Part shown: one piece after another, positions 57,425 through 64,000 of the stretch
How the letters are laid out: each line of letters starts with the position of its first letter
How positions within the stretch are numbered: the first letter of the stretch is position 1
NCBI RefSeq assembly: GCF_014268935.2
Contig: NZ_JABWRJ020000002.1
Location: 372,001 to 436,000, forward strand
From: Pseudomonas peradeniyensis
GTDB taxonomy: Bacteria > Pseudomonadota > Gammaproteobacteria > Pseudomonadales > Pseudomonadaceae
Reading direction: 5' to 3'
DNA length: 64,000 nucleotides
The notes under the pieces: model-generated
Seen by the model: only the letters and a program-made list of their open reading frames with translations
What the model was told of the DNA's origin: nothing
Databases searched by the model: none
Position numbers and translations under genes: made by a program

Positions 57425-58213
57425 ATGACCCGCAAGTACCTCGACATTCCGCAATTCGACCGGCTCCCCGCACCGGTCTACTTCCGCTACGACGAATTCG
57501 GCGCCGACACCCACAGCCCGCCGCACCGTCACCCCTGGGGCCAGCTCAACTATGCCTCCCATGGCCTGATGCACCTGGACGTCGAGGGCCAGCGCTTCAT
57601 CTCGCCCCCGCATTACGCCGTCTGGGTGCCGCCGGACACCGAGCACGGCTGCTACAACCCCCAGGCCATCATCTACCGCTCGGTCTACCTGGAGCGCAGC
57701 CTGTGCGCCGAGCTGCCGACGCAGCCCTGCAGCCTGGTGATCAGCGACATCCTCAAGGCGATCCTCGGCGACTTCGCCCGCCGCGACCTGCACATCGCCC
57801 AGGACGAGCGCGACCAGCGCCTGGTCCAGGTGCTGATCGACCAACTGCACCTGGCGCCGACGCAGACCTGCTACCTGCCGTTCGCCCGCAGCGACAGCCT
57901 GCGCCAGGTGCTAGAGGCGTTGCACGCGGAGCCTGGCGACAACCATCCACTCGCCTATTGGGCCGGGCAGGTGCATGTCAGCGAGCGCACCCTGGCCCGG
58001 CAGTTCCTGCGCGAGCTGGGGATGAGCTTCGGCGAATGGCGTCTGCGCCTGCGCTTTCTGCGGGCCATCGAGGCACTCGAGGCGGGCACGCCGATCCAGG
58101 CCATCGCCTTCGATCTGGGCTACAGCAGCGCCTCGGCCTTCATCGCCATGTTCCAGCGCCAGGCCAACTGCACCCCGGAGCAGTACCGGCGGCGGGCGCG
58201 GACAGAGATGTAA
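57425..58213 (+). CDS. AraC family transcriptional regulator
   Basis: The 262-residue protein has an N-terminal cupin-type sensor (HRHPWGQLNYASHGLMHL) and a C-terminal AraC double helix-turn-helix (VSERTLARQFLRELGMSFGEW and IQAIAFDLGYSSASAFIAMF). It resembles the NimR-type regulators. The frame continues upstream to 57323 through a REP, so ATG 57425 is used. It probably regulates the divergent DMT transporter. Confidence 0.9.
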   Translation: MTRKYLDIPQFDRLPAPVYFRYDEFGADTHSPPHRHPWGQLNYASHGLMHLDVEGQRFISPPHYAVWVPPDTEHGCYNPQAIIYRSVYLERSLCAELPTQPCSLVISDILKAILGDFARRDLHIAQDERDQRLVQVLIDQLHLAPTQTCYLPFARSDSLRQVLEALHAEPGDNHPLAYWAGQVHVSERTLARQFLRELGMSFGEWRLRLRFLRAIEALEAGTPIQAIAFDLGYSSASAFIAMFQRQANCTPEQYRRRARTEM

Positions 58214-58223
58214 GAATTCTTGT

Positions 58224-58230
58224 CTACACT
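58224..58230 (+). promoter_or_regulatory. RpoS-like -10 element upstream of psiF
   Basis: CTACACT lies 48 bases before the psiF start and resembles the CTATACT -10 favoured by RpoS. There is no recognised -35. Confidence 0.35.
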
Positions 58231-58277
58231 CAGCTGCGACGAGCGCGCATCCGGCGCGCAGGCAAGGAGACCACTCC

Positions 58278-58562
58278 ATGAAGCTGCTGCACGTACCCCT
58301 GCTGGTGTTGGGCCTGTTGATCGCGGGCCAAGGGTTCGCCGCCACCGCGCAACAGGAAAAGATGAAGACCTGCAACGCCGACGCCACCACCAAGGCGCTC
58401 AAGGGCGATGAGCGCAAGGCGTTCATGAGCACCTGCCTGAAGAAGGATGTGCCGCAGACCCAGCAGGAGAAGATGAAGACCTGCAACGCCGACGCCACCA
58501 CCAAGGCGCTCAAGGGCGATGAACGCAAGACCTTCATGAGTGACTGCCTGAAGAAGAAATGA
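58278..58562 (+). CDS. psiF: PsiF family protein with duplicated domain
   Basis: The 94-residue protein has a signal peptide (end GFA-ATA) and two PsiF units (QQEKMKTCNADATTKALKGD in each) with conserved Cys and charged helices. The two units are almost identical at DNA level (111-bp period), a recent duplication. PsiF proteins are phosphate-starvation inducible in E. coli, of unknown function. A strong AAGGAGA site precedes the ATG. Confidence 0.9.
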   Translation: MKLLHVPLLVLGLLIAGQGFAATAQQEKMKTCNADATTKALKGDERKAFMSTCLKKDVPQTQQEKMKTCNADATTKALKGDERKTFMSDCLKKK

Positions 58563-58632
58563 CCTGCGCCTATGCCTCTGCCGTGAAGGCTGGCAGACTG
58601 CGGGACTTTCCGCTGTCTGCCGTTGAGGCTGT

Positions 58633-59640
58633 ATGACTTTCACTCCCCGCCAGGTCACCCTGGCCAGCTGGATCATCGTCATGGCGGGCCTGTTGCTGGC
58701 GCTGCCGCTGAAGCTGCTGCCGAGCCTGCTGGCCGGCCTGCTGGTCTACGAGCTGGTCAACATGCTCACTCCGCGGCTGCAACCGCTGATCGCCGGGCAG
58801 CGCGCACGCTGGCTGGCGGTGGCGCTGCTCGGCACCCTGGTGGTGAGCACGCTGACGTTGCTGATCGCCGGCGCCTTCAGTTTCCTGCTGCACGAGGCCG
58901 AGAACCCCGGCGCCTCGCTGGACAAGTTCATGGGCCTGGTCGAGCGCGCGCGAGGCCAGCTGCCGCCGTTCATCGAAGCCTACCTGCCGGCCAGCGCCGC
59001 CGAGTTCAAGGTGGCCATCGGCGACTGGATCAAGAGCCACCTGAGCGACCTGCAACTGGTGGGCAAGGGCATGGCGCACATGTTCGTGACCCTGCTGATC
59101 GGCATGATCCTCGGCGCCATCGTTGCCCTGCAGCGCATCCCCGACATCTCCCGGCGCAAGCCCCTGGCGGCAGCGCTGTTCGAACGCCTGAGCCTGCTGG
59201 TGCAGGCGTTTCGAAACATCGTCTTCGCGCAGATCAAGATCTCGCTGCTCAACACCGTCTTCACCGGCATCTTCCTGGCCGTGGTGTTGCCGCTGTTCGG
59301 CGTGCACCTGCCGTTGACCAAGACGCTGATCGTGCTGACCTTCCTGCTGGGGTTGTTGCCGGTGATCGGCAACCTGATGTCCAACACCCTGATCACCATC
59401 GTCGGGTTGTCGCTGTCGATCTGGGTGGCGATGGCGGCGTTGGGGTACCTGATCGTGATCCACAAGGTCGAGTACTTCCTCAACGCGCGGATCGTCGGCG
59501 GGCAGATCAGTGCCAAGGCCTGGGAGCTGTTGCTGGCGATGCTGGTGTTCGAGGCGGCGTTCGGGCTGCCGGGGGTGGTGGCGGGGCCGATCTATTACGC
59601 CTACCTGAAGAGTGAGTTGAAGCGGGCGGAGTTGGTCTGA
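58633..59640 (+). CDS. AI-2E (TqsA/YhhT) family transporter
   Basis: The 335-residue protein has about seven to eight membrane segments in the AI-2E family pattern, including KISLLNTVFTGIFLAVVLPL and NARIVGGQISAKAWELLL. The family includes TqsA, which exports autoinducer 2, as well as Na+/H+ and other transporters, so function is uncertain. It lies 70 bases after psiF and ends at a REP pair. Confidence 0.9.
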   Translation: MTFTPRQVTLASWIIVMAGLLLALPLKLLPSLLAGLLVYELVNMLTPRLQPLIAGQRARWLAVALLGTLVVSTLTLLIAGAFSFLLHEAENPGASLDKFMGLVERARGQLPPFIEAYLPASAAEFKVAIGDWIKSHLSDLQLVGKGMAHMFVTLLIGMILGAIVALQRIPDISRRKPLAAALFERLSLLVQAFRNIVFAQIKISLLNTVFTGIFLAVVLPLFGVHLPLTKTLIVLTFLLGLLPVIGNLMSNTLITIVGLSLSIWVAMAALGYLIVIHKVEYFLNARIVGGQISAKAWELLLAMLVFEAAFGLPGVVAGPIYYAYLKSELKRAELV

Positions 59641-59710
59641 TCATCGCGGGGCAAGCCCGCTCCCACAAAGCAGTCATGAACTTGGCGTGGGAGCGGGCTT
59701 GCCCCGCGAT
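59641..59710. repeat. REP palindrome pair, family A
   Basis: Inverted pair of CATCGCGGGGCAAGCCCGC and its complement between the convergent AI-2E transporter and Hsp70-like genes. Confidence 0.85.
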
Positions 59711-59722
59711 AAGGCCTTTGAA

Positions 59723-60994
59723 TCAGGCCGCGCCGTAACGCTTGCGCGCCTCGATCGCCAGCCCGCTGCCGATACTGCCGAAGATATTGCCTTCCACATG
59801 CCGCGCATTGGGCAGCATAGCCGCCACGCTGTTGCGCAGCGCTGGAATCCCGCTGGAACCACCGGTGAAGAACACCGTGTCCACCTGGCCCTCGCTCACG
59901 CCGGCCTTGGCCAGCAACTCGCTCACGCTGCCACGCACCCGCTCCAGCAGCCCATCGATGGCCTCCTCGAACAGTACCCGGGTCAGCTCGGCCGACAGCT
60001 CCGGCTCGATACGGCCAAAGTCGATGTGCCGGCTGTCGCGCTCGGTCAGCTCGATCTTGCTGGCCTCCACCTCCATCGCCAGCCAGTGCCCGGCGCGCTG
60101 TTCGATCAGGTTGAACAGGCGATCGATGCCCAGCGTGTCCTCGATGTCGTAGCGCATGTTGCCCAAGGCCAGCTGCGACTTCTGCGAGTAGAGGGCGTTG
60201 ATGGTGTGCCAGGTAGCCAGGTTGAGGTGGTAGCTGGTGGGCATCAGCGCGCCGCTCTTCATCCGGCTGCCGTAGCCGAACAGCGGCATCACGCCCTGCA
60301 GGCTCAGCTGCTTGTCGAAGTCGGTACCGCCGATGTGCACGCCGCCGGTGGCCAGGATGTCGCTCTGGCGCTCGGCCACCAGGTGGCGCTCGGGCGACAG
60401 GCGGATCAGGGTAAAGTCCGAGGTACCACCGCCGATATCGACAATCAGTACCAGCTCTTCCCGGCTGATGCCTGACTCGTAGTCGAACGCCGCGGCGATC
60501 GGTTCGTACTGGAACGACACGTCCTTGAAGCCGATCTTGCGCGCCACCTCCGCCAGGGTGTCCTCGGCCTCCTGGTCGGCGGCCGGGTCTTCGTCGACGA
60601 AGAATACCGGGCGGCCCAGCACCACCTGGTCGAATTCACGGCCGGAATCGGCTTCGGCGCGCTTTTTCAGCTCGCCGATGTACATGCCCAGCAGGTCCTT
60701 GAACGGCAGGGCGCTGCCCAGCACGCTGGTGTCGTGCTTGATCAGCTTGGAGCCCAGCAGGCTCTTGAGCGAGCGCATCAGGCGGCCTTCGTAGCCTTCC
60801 AGGTACTCGTGCAGGGCCAGGCGACCGTACACGGGACGACGCTCCTCGATGTTGAAGAAGACCACCGACGGCAGGGTGATCTTGCCGTCTTCCAGGGCGA
60901 TCAGCGATTCGACGCCCGGACGGTGCCAGCCGACCGTGGAGTTGGAGGTGCCGAAGTCGATGCCAAGGGCACGGGCCGGGGATACGTCAGACAT
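59723..60994 (-). CDS. Hsp70-like ATPase (YegD type, no substrate-binding domain)
   Basis: The 423-residue protein has only a nucleotide-binding domain: GIDFGTSNSTVGW (phosphate 1), VLIVDIGGGTSDF (phosphate 2) and VFFTGGSSGIPAL (adenosine). It lacks the C-terminal substrate-binding domain of DnaK, as in E. coli YegD. It is divergent from the cbpA-cbpM pair over 163 bases, which suggests a chaperone module but is unproven. Confidence 0.9.
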   Translation of the reverse strand: MSDVSPARALGIDFGTSNSTVGWHRPGVESLIALEDGKITLPSVVFFNIEERRPVYGRLALHEYLEGYEGRLMRSLKSLLGSKLIKHDTSVLGSALPFKDLLGMYIGELKKRAEADSGREFDQVVLGRPVFFVDEDPAADQEAEDTLAEVARKIGFKDVSFQYEPIAAAFDYESGISREELVLIVDIGGGTSDFTLIRLSPERHLVAERQSDILATGGVHIGGTDFDKQLSLQGVMPLFGYGSRMKSGALMPTSYHLNLATWHTINALYSQKSQLALGNMRYDIEDTLGIDRLFNLIEQRAGHWLAMEVEASKIELTERDSRHIDFGRIEPELSAELTRVLFEEAIDGLLERVRGSVSELLAKAGVSEGQVDTVFFTGGSSGIPALRNSVAAMLPNARHVEGNIFGSIGSGLAIEARKRYGAA

Positions 60995-61027
60995 GAAGGA
61001 GAGCTTCCGGAGGCAAAACGGCCGCGC

Positions 61028-61055
61028 AGTTTATGCCAGTCTGCGGCTAAATCAA
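61028..61055 (-). promoter_or_regulatory. Candidate sigma-70 promoter of the Hsp70-like gene
   Basis: On the minus strand TTGATT is followed after 16 bases by TAAACT, 33 bases before the ATG at 60994. Confidence 0.5.
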
Positions 61056-61091
61056 GACCGGTCGTCTGCGATAGCGCAACCCCGGATGAAC

Positions 61092-61119
61092 CTTGAAAGG
61101 CTATGCTTGACCCCAATCT
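61092..61119 (+). promoter_or_regulatory. Sigma-32-type heat-shock promoter of cbpA
   Basis: CTTGAAA (61092-61098), a 12-base spacer and CCCCAATCT (61111-61119) closely match the sigma-32 consensus CTTGAAA-N11/16-CCCCATNT. It lies 38 bases before the cbpA ATG. Confidence 0.7.
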
Positions 61120-61157
61120 TCAGTGGCAATACGTACATTCACATCGGTGATCCATAG

Positions 61158-62123
61158 ATGGACTTCAAAGACTATTACAAGATACTCGGCGTCGAGGCGA
61201 GCGCGGACGAGAAGGCGATCAAGGCCGCGTACCGCAAGCTCGCGCGCAAGTATCACCCCGACGTCAGCAAGGAGCGTGACGCCGAGGACAAATTCAAGGA
61301 GGCCAACGAGGCCTACGAAGTGCTTGGCGACAAGGACAAGCGCGCCGAGTACGACGAGATCCGCAAGTATGGCGGCCAGCATGGCCGGCCGTTCCAGGCA
61401 CCGCCTGGCTGGCAGTCCCGTGGCGGCAATGGCGGCGGCGGTGGCTTCGAGGGTGGCGATTTTTCCGATTTCTTCAGCTCGATCTTCGGCGCCCGGGGCG
61501 GCAACCCCTTCGGTGGCGGCGGTGGCCGGCAACAACGCAGTGCCGGCAGGCGAGGGCAGGACGTGGAACTGGAACTGGCGGTCTTCCTCGAAGAGACCCT
61601 GAACAAGGAATCCAAGCAGATCAGCTTCCAGGTGCCGCAGACCAACGGCGCCGGGCAGCGCACCGGCTTCACCACGAAAACGCTGAACGTGAAGATCCCC
61701 GCCGGGGTGACCGACGGCGAGCGCATCCGCCTCAAGGGCCAGGGCGCGCCGGGCGTGGGCGGTGGCGCCAATGGCGACCTGTTCCTGACCATCCGCATGG
61801 CACCGCACCCGCTGTTCGATGTCGAAGGCCATGACCTGATCATCACCGTGCCCCTGGCACCGTGGGAGGCGGCGCTCGGCGCCAAGGTGGCCGTACCCAC
61901 CCTGACCGGCAAGATCAACCTGACCATCCGCCCTGACAGCCAGAGCGGCCAGCGCCTGCGGGTCAAGGGCATGGGCCTGTTGAACAAGCAAGGCGAGCGC
62001 GGCGACCTGTACGCCCAGCTCAAGGTAGTGATGCCTGCCCAATCCGACGACGCAACTCGCGCATTGTGGACCCAGCTCTCCGAGAAAGCCGCGTTCAACC
62101 CGAGGACTCAATGGAGTAAGTGA
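61158..62123 (+). CDS. cbpA: Curved DNA-binding protein CbpA (DnaJ-type co-chaperone)
   Basis: CbpA is a DnaJ homologue and nucleoid protein. The 321-residue protein has an N-terminal J domain with HPD at residues 33-35 (KYHPDVSK), a Gly/Phe-rich linker, then the C-terminal DnaJ-type beta domains without the Cys-rich zinc finger. A sigma-32 type promoter precedes it. cbpM follows two bases after the stop, as in E. coli. Confidence 0.95.
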   Translation: MDFKDYYKILGVEASADEKAIKAAYRKLARKYHPDVSKERDAEDKFKEANEAYEVLGDKDKRAEYDEIRKYGGQHGRPFQAPPGWQSRGGNGGGGGFEGGDFSDFFSSIFGARGGNPFGGGGGRQQRSAGRRGQDVELELAVFLEETLNKESKQISFQVPQTNGAGQRTGFTTKTLNVKIPAGVTDGERIRLKGQGAPGVGGGANGDLFLTIRMAPHPLFDVEGHDLIITVPLAPWEAALGAKVAVPTLTGKINLTIRPDSQSGQRLRVKGMGLLNKQGERGDLYAQLKVVMPAQSDDATRALWTQLSEKAAFNPRTQWSK

Positions 62124-62125
62124 TC

Positions 62126-62431
62126 ATGAGCAGCCCCCTGATCGTTCAACTGGACATGCGTACCCTGTGCCAGGAGGCCGACATCACGGCCGACTGGGTG
62201 ATCGAGATCGTCGAGCACGGCATTGTCGAACCGTCGGGGCGAACGCCCGAGGAGTGGGTGTTCGATGACCGCGCGCCGGTGACCTTGAAGCGCGCGGTGA
62301 AGCTGCATCAGGAGCTGGAGCTGGAGTGGGAAGGGGTGGCGCTGGCGTTGGAGCTGTTGGAAGAGGTGCAGCAGTTGCGCAGCGAGAACAGCATGTTGAA
62401 GCAGCGGTTGGGCAGGTTTACCCAGATGTGA
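62126..62431 (+). CDS. cbpM: Chaperone modulator CbpM
   Basis: CbpM binds the J domain of CbpA and blocks its co-chaperone and DNA-binding activity. The 101-residue protein has a helix-turn-helix-like N-terminus (LCQEADITADWVIEIVEHGIVEP) and a C-terminal coiled-coil LELLEEVQQLRSENSMLKQRL. GGAG lies nine bases before ATG 62126. Confidence 0.93.
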   Translation: MSSPLIVQLDMRTLCQEADITADWVIEIVEHGIVEPSGRTPEEWVFDDRAPVTLKRAVKLHQELELEWEGVALALELLEEVQQLRSENSMLKQRLGRFTQM

Positions 62432-62452
62432 GAGTTAAAGCATCGCGGGGCA

Positions 62453-62995
62453 TCAACGCCGTTCTGAGGCGGGGGCCAGGACCTTGAAATACAACGCTGT
62501 TGCCCGGTAAACCCCTTCCGGTCCGCAGGCATAATCCGGAATCTCCCCTGCCTTGCTGTACCTCAGCACCCGATAGAACGCCTCTGCCTCGGACCCAGCC
62601 TCGGTATCGAGAAACAGCATCCCCCGCCCGATCCGCCGCGCCTCGGTCTCCAGCGCGTTCATCAACTGCTGCCCCAGCCCACGCCTGCGCGCATCGCTGT
62701 GCACCAGCAGCTTCTGCACCTCGCCCCGGTTCAGCCCGTTGGGCTTCAGGCACAACCCCAGCTGCACACTACCCAGCACCTCCTGCCCCTGGGCGATGAC
62801 CCAGAGCAGCCGCTCGCCACCGGCCAGCTTTGCCTTCACCTCATCGAAGTAGGCCTTGGCCTGCTGCTCGTCGATATCGGCTAGAAACCCCACCGACGCG
62901 CCCTGGCGCACCGCATCGAGCAAAAGGGTCACCAACCCGTCGCGGTAGTACGCCAGGCCTTCGTGGGTCACGCGGTGCAGCTGGGCGGTGTTCAT
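62453..62995 (-). CDS. GNAT family N-acetyltransferase
   Basis: The 180-residue protein has the GNAT acetyl-CoA loop VHSDARRRGLGQQLMNALETEA (Q/RxxGxG/A motif as RRRGLGQ) and the LFLDTEAGSEAEAFYRVLRYSKAG C-terminal strand. Substrate unknown. It is the last gene on the minus strand after the methionine-sulfoximine-type acetyltransferase, with five bases between them. Confidence 0.88.
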   Translation of the reverse strand: MNTAQLHRVTHEGLAYYRDGLVTLLLDAVRQGASVGFLADIDEQQAKAYFDEVKAKLAGGERLLWVIAQGQEVLGSVQLGLCLKPNGLNRGEVQKLLVHSDARRRGLGQQLMNALETEARRIGRGMLFLDTEAGSEAEAFYRVLRYSKAGEIPDYACGPEGVYRATALYFKVLAPASERR

Positions 62996-63000
62996 CGGCT

Positions 63001-63525
63001 TCAGGTCCTTGAAGGGGGAAGGGAGTTGTCATTCAGGTACAGCTGCATGAAGGTCAGGTCTAGCCAGCGCCCGAACTTCACCCCCACCTGCGGCATCTGC
63101 CCGGTGGTGCTGAAACCCAGGCGTTCGTGCAGGCGGATCGACGCGGCGTTGCCGCTCTCGATGGCGGCAACCATCACATGTTTGTCGCAGTGGCGCGCGC
63201 GCTCGATCAGCGCGTCCATCAACACCGGCCCCAGGCCCTTGCCGCGTTGGTCGCCACGCACGTACACCGAGTGCTCGACGGTATGCCGGAAGCCTTCGAA
63301 CGGCCGCCAGTCGCCAAATGAGGCATAGCCCAGCACGCCGCTGTCGTCCACCGCGACCAGGATCGGGTAGCCCTGCTGCGCACGGGCCTCGAACCAGGCC
63401 AGGCGGTTGCCCAGGTCCACGGGGGTTTCGTTCCAGATCGCCGTGGTGTTGGCCACGGCGTCGTTGTAGATGTCGAGGATGCCCGGCACGTCGTCGATCA
63501 GGGCGTCGCGGATCTGGTAACTCAT
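63001..63525 (-). CDS. GNAT acetyltransferase, phosphinothricin/methionine sulfoximine type
   Basis: The 174-residue protein matches the bar/pat-like and PA4866-type N-acetyltransferases: IRDALIDDVPGILDIYNDAV at the N-terminus, VYVRGDQRGKGLGPVLMDALIE (acetyl-CoA loop) and the C-terminal SIRLHERLGFSTTGQMPQVGVKFGRWLDLTFMQL. PA4866 acetylates methionine sulfoximine and sulfone and lies in the urease cluster. The ATG at 63525 matches the family start. It follows urtE by 31 bases. Confidence 0.92.
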   Translation of the reverse strand: MSYQIRDALIDDVPGILDIYNDAVANTTAIWNETPVDLGNRLAWFEARAQQGYPILVAVDDSGVLGYASFGDWRPFEGFRHTVEHSVYVRGDQRGKGLGPVLMDALIERARHCDKHVMVAAIESGNAASIRLHERLGFSTTGQMPQVGVKFGRWLDLTFMQLYLNDNSLPPSRT

Positions 63526-63556
63526 GACAGCGTCTCGCAAGGGAAGTGGTTGCAGA

Positions 63557-64000
63557 TTAAATGGTAACCAGGCCGCGCACACCTTCGGCCTGCATGTTTT
63601 CACCCCGGCCGCGCTGGACGATCTCGCCGCGTGCCATGACCAGGTATTGGTCGGCCAGCTCCTCGGCGAAGTCGTAGAACTGCTCCACCAGCAGGATGGC
63701 CATGTCGCCCCGGTCGGCGAGCTTGCGGATCACCGCGCCGATCTCCTTGATCACCGACGGCTGGATGCCTTCGGTGGGCTCGTCGAGGATCAACAGGCGC
63801 GGGCGGCTGGCCAGGGCGCGGCCGATGGCCAGCTGTTGCTGCTGGCCACCCGAGAGGTCGCCGCCACGGCGTTGCTTCATCTGCTCCAGCACCGGGAACA
63901 GCTCGTAGATGAAGGCGGGTACTTCCCGTGCCTCGCGGGCGGGGAAGCGCGACAGGCCCATCAGCAGGTTTTCCTCGACGGTCAGGCGCGGGAAGATCTC
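63557..64000 (-). CDS. urtE: Urea ABC transporter ATP-binding protein UrtE (partial)
   Basis: The frame is open to the window end, so the N-terminus and Walker A lie outside. The 147 residues present include LSGGQQQQLAIGRAL (ABC signature), LLILDEPTEGIQPSVI (Walker B) and ILLVEQFYDFAEEL (H-loop region with Glu in place of the usual His), typical of UrtE. UrtE is the second ATPase of the UrtABCDE urea uptake system. The downstream genes on this strand are the two acetyltransferases, not urease genes. Confidence 0.9.
   Translation of the reverse strand, partial: EIFPRLTVEENLLMGLSRFPAREAREVPAFIYELFPVLEQMKQRRGGDLSGGQQQQLAIGRALASRPRLLILDEPTEGIQPSVIKEIGAVIRKLADRGDMAILLVEQFYDFAEELADQYLVMARGEIVQRGRGENMQAEGVRGLVTI

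Overview
The window is a GC-rich chromosomal segment from a Pseudomonas, almost certainly the P. putida group. This rests on gene content and order (proA-nadD-rsfS-rlmH-mrdA-rodA-mltB-rlpA-dacA-ybeD-lipB-lipA; leuS-lptE-holA; phoH-ybeY-corC-lnt; thiD-thiE-hemL next to a LadS-type kinase), on codon use, and on many short REP palindromes of two sequence families placed at gene ends. No plasmid, phage, insertion sequence, CRISPR array, tRNA or rRNA was seen. Most of the window is housekeeping DNA with a few lineage-variable genes.

Layout. 1-5.5 kb: a MORN-repeat lipoprotein (cut by the window edge), a MaoC-type hydratase, an LrgA/LrgB pair with a LON-domain protein, a DedA-PAP2 fusion membrane protein and a 3-methyladenine DNA glycosylase. 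5.8-18.3 kb: a long forward run for proline and NAD synthesis, ribosome silencing and 23S methylation, the rod-shape cell-wall machinery (PBP2, RodA, MltB, RlpA, PBP5), lipoate synthesis (LipB, LipA) and an LD-carboxypeptidase. 18.4-24.4 kb, reverse: a second lytic transglycosylase, a short arfA ribosome-rescue gene with a hairpin inside its coding region, holA, lptE and leuS. 24.6-25.8 kb, forward: a small unknown protein and a YdcF-type protein. 26-33.5 kb, reverse: lnt, corC, ybeY, phoH, a Sel1-repeat protein, hemL, thiE, thiD.

33.8-39.8 kb, forward: a LadS-like sensor kinase that ends without a receiver domain, an AidB-like acyl-CoA dehydrogenase, AMP nucleosidase and an RluE-type pseudouridine synthase. 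39.9-45.1 kb: a DUF2788 protein, an Lrp/AsnC regulator, a possible small RNA ending in a strong terminator, a divergent MFS exporter/TetR pair with a nested operator, a Tyr/Gly-rich secreted protein, a cation efflux protein and a lipoprotein. 45.3-54.3 kb: hrpB, a YciC-like membrane protein, a DUF2076 protein, an AGE-type epimerase, a FabR/DesT-like TetR regulator, a secreted protein built of nine 15-residue repeats, and an AsmA protein. 54.4-64 kb: a ferritin-like protein and osmE (with an AlgU-type promoter), a lipase, a DMT transporter, an AraC regulator, a PsiF protein, an AI-2E family transporter, an NBD-only Hsp70-like protein divergent from cbpA-cbpM (with a sigma-32-type promoter), two GNAT acetyltransferases and the end of urtE.

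No wholly new multi-gene system is evident. The items most worth following are the tandem-repeat secreted protein, the DedA-PAP2 fusion, arfA with its internal hairpin, the sigma-32-like promoter at cbpA, the receiver-less LadS homologue, the absence of miaB beside phoH, and the candidate small RNA at 40.7-40.97 kb.
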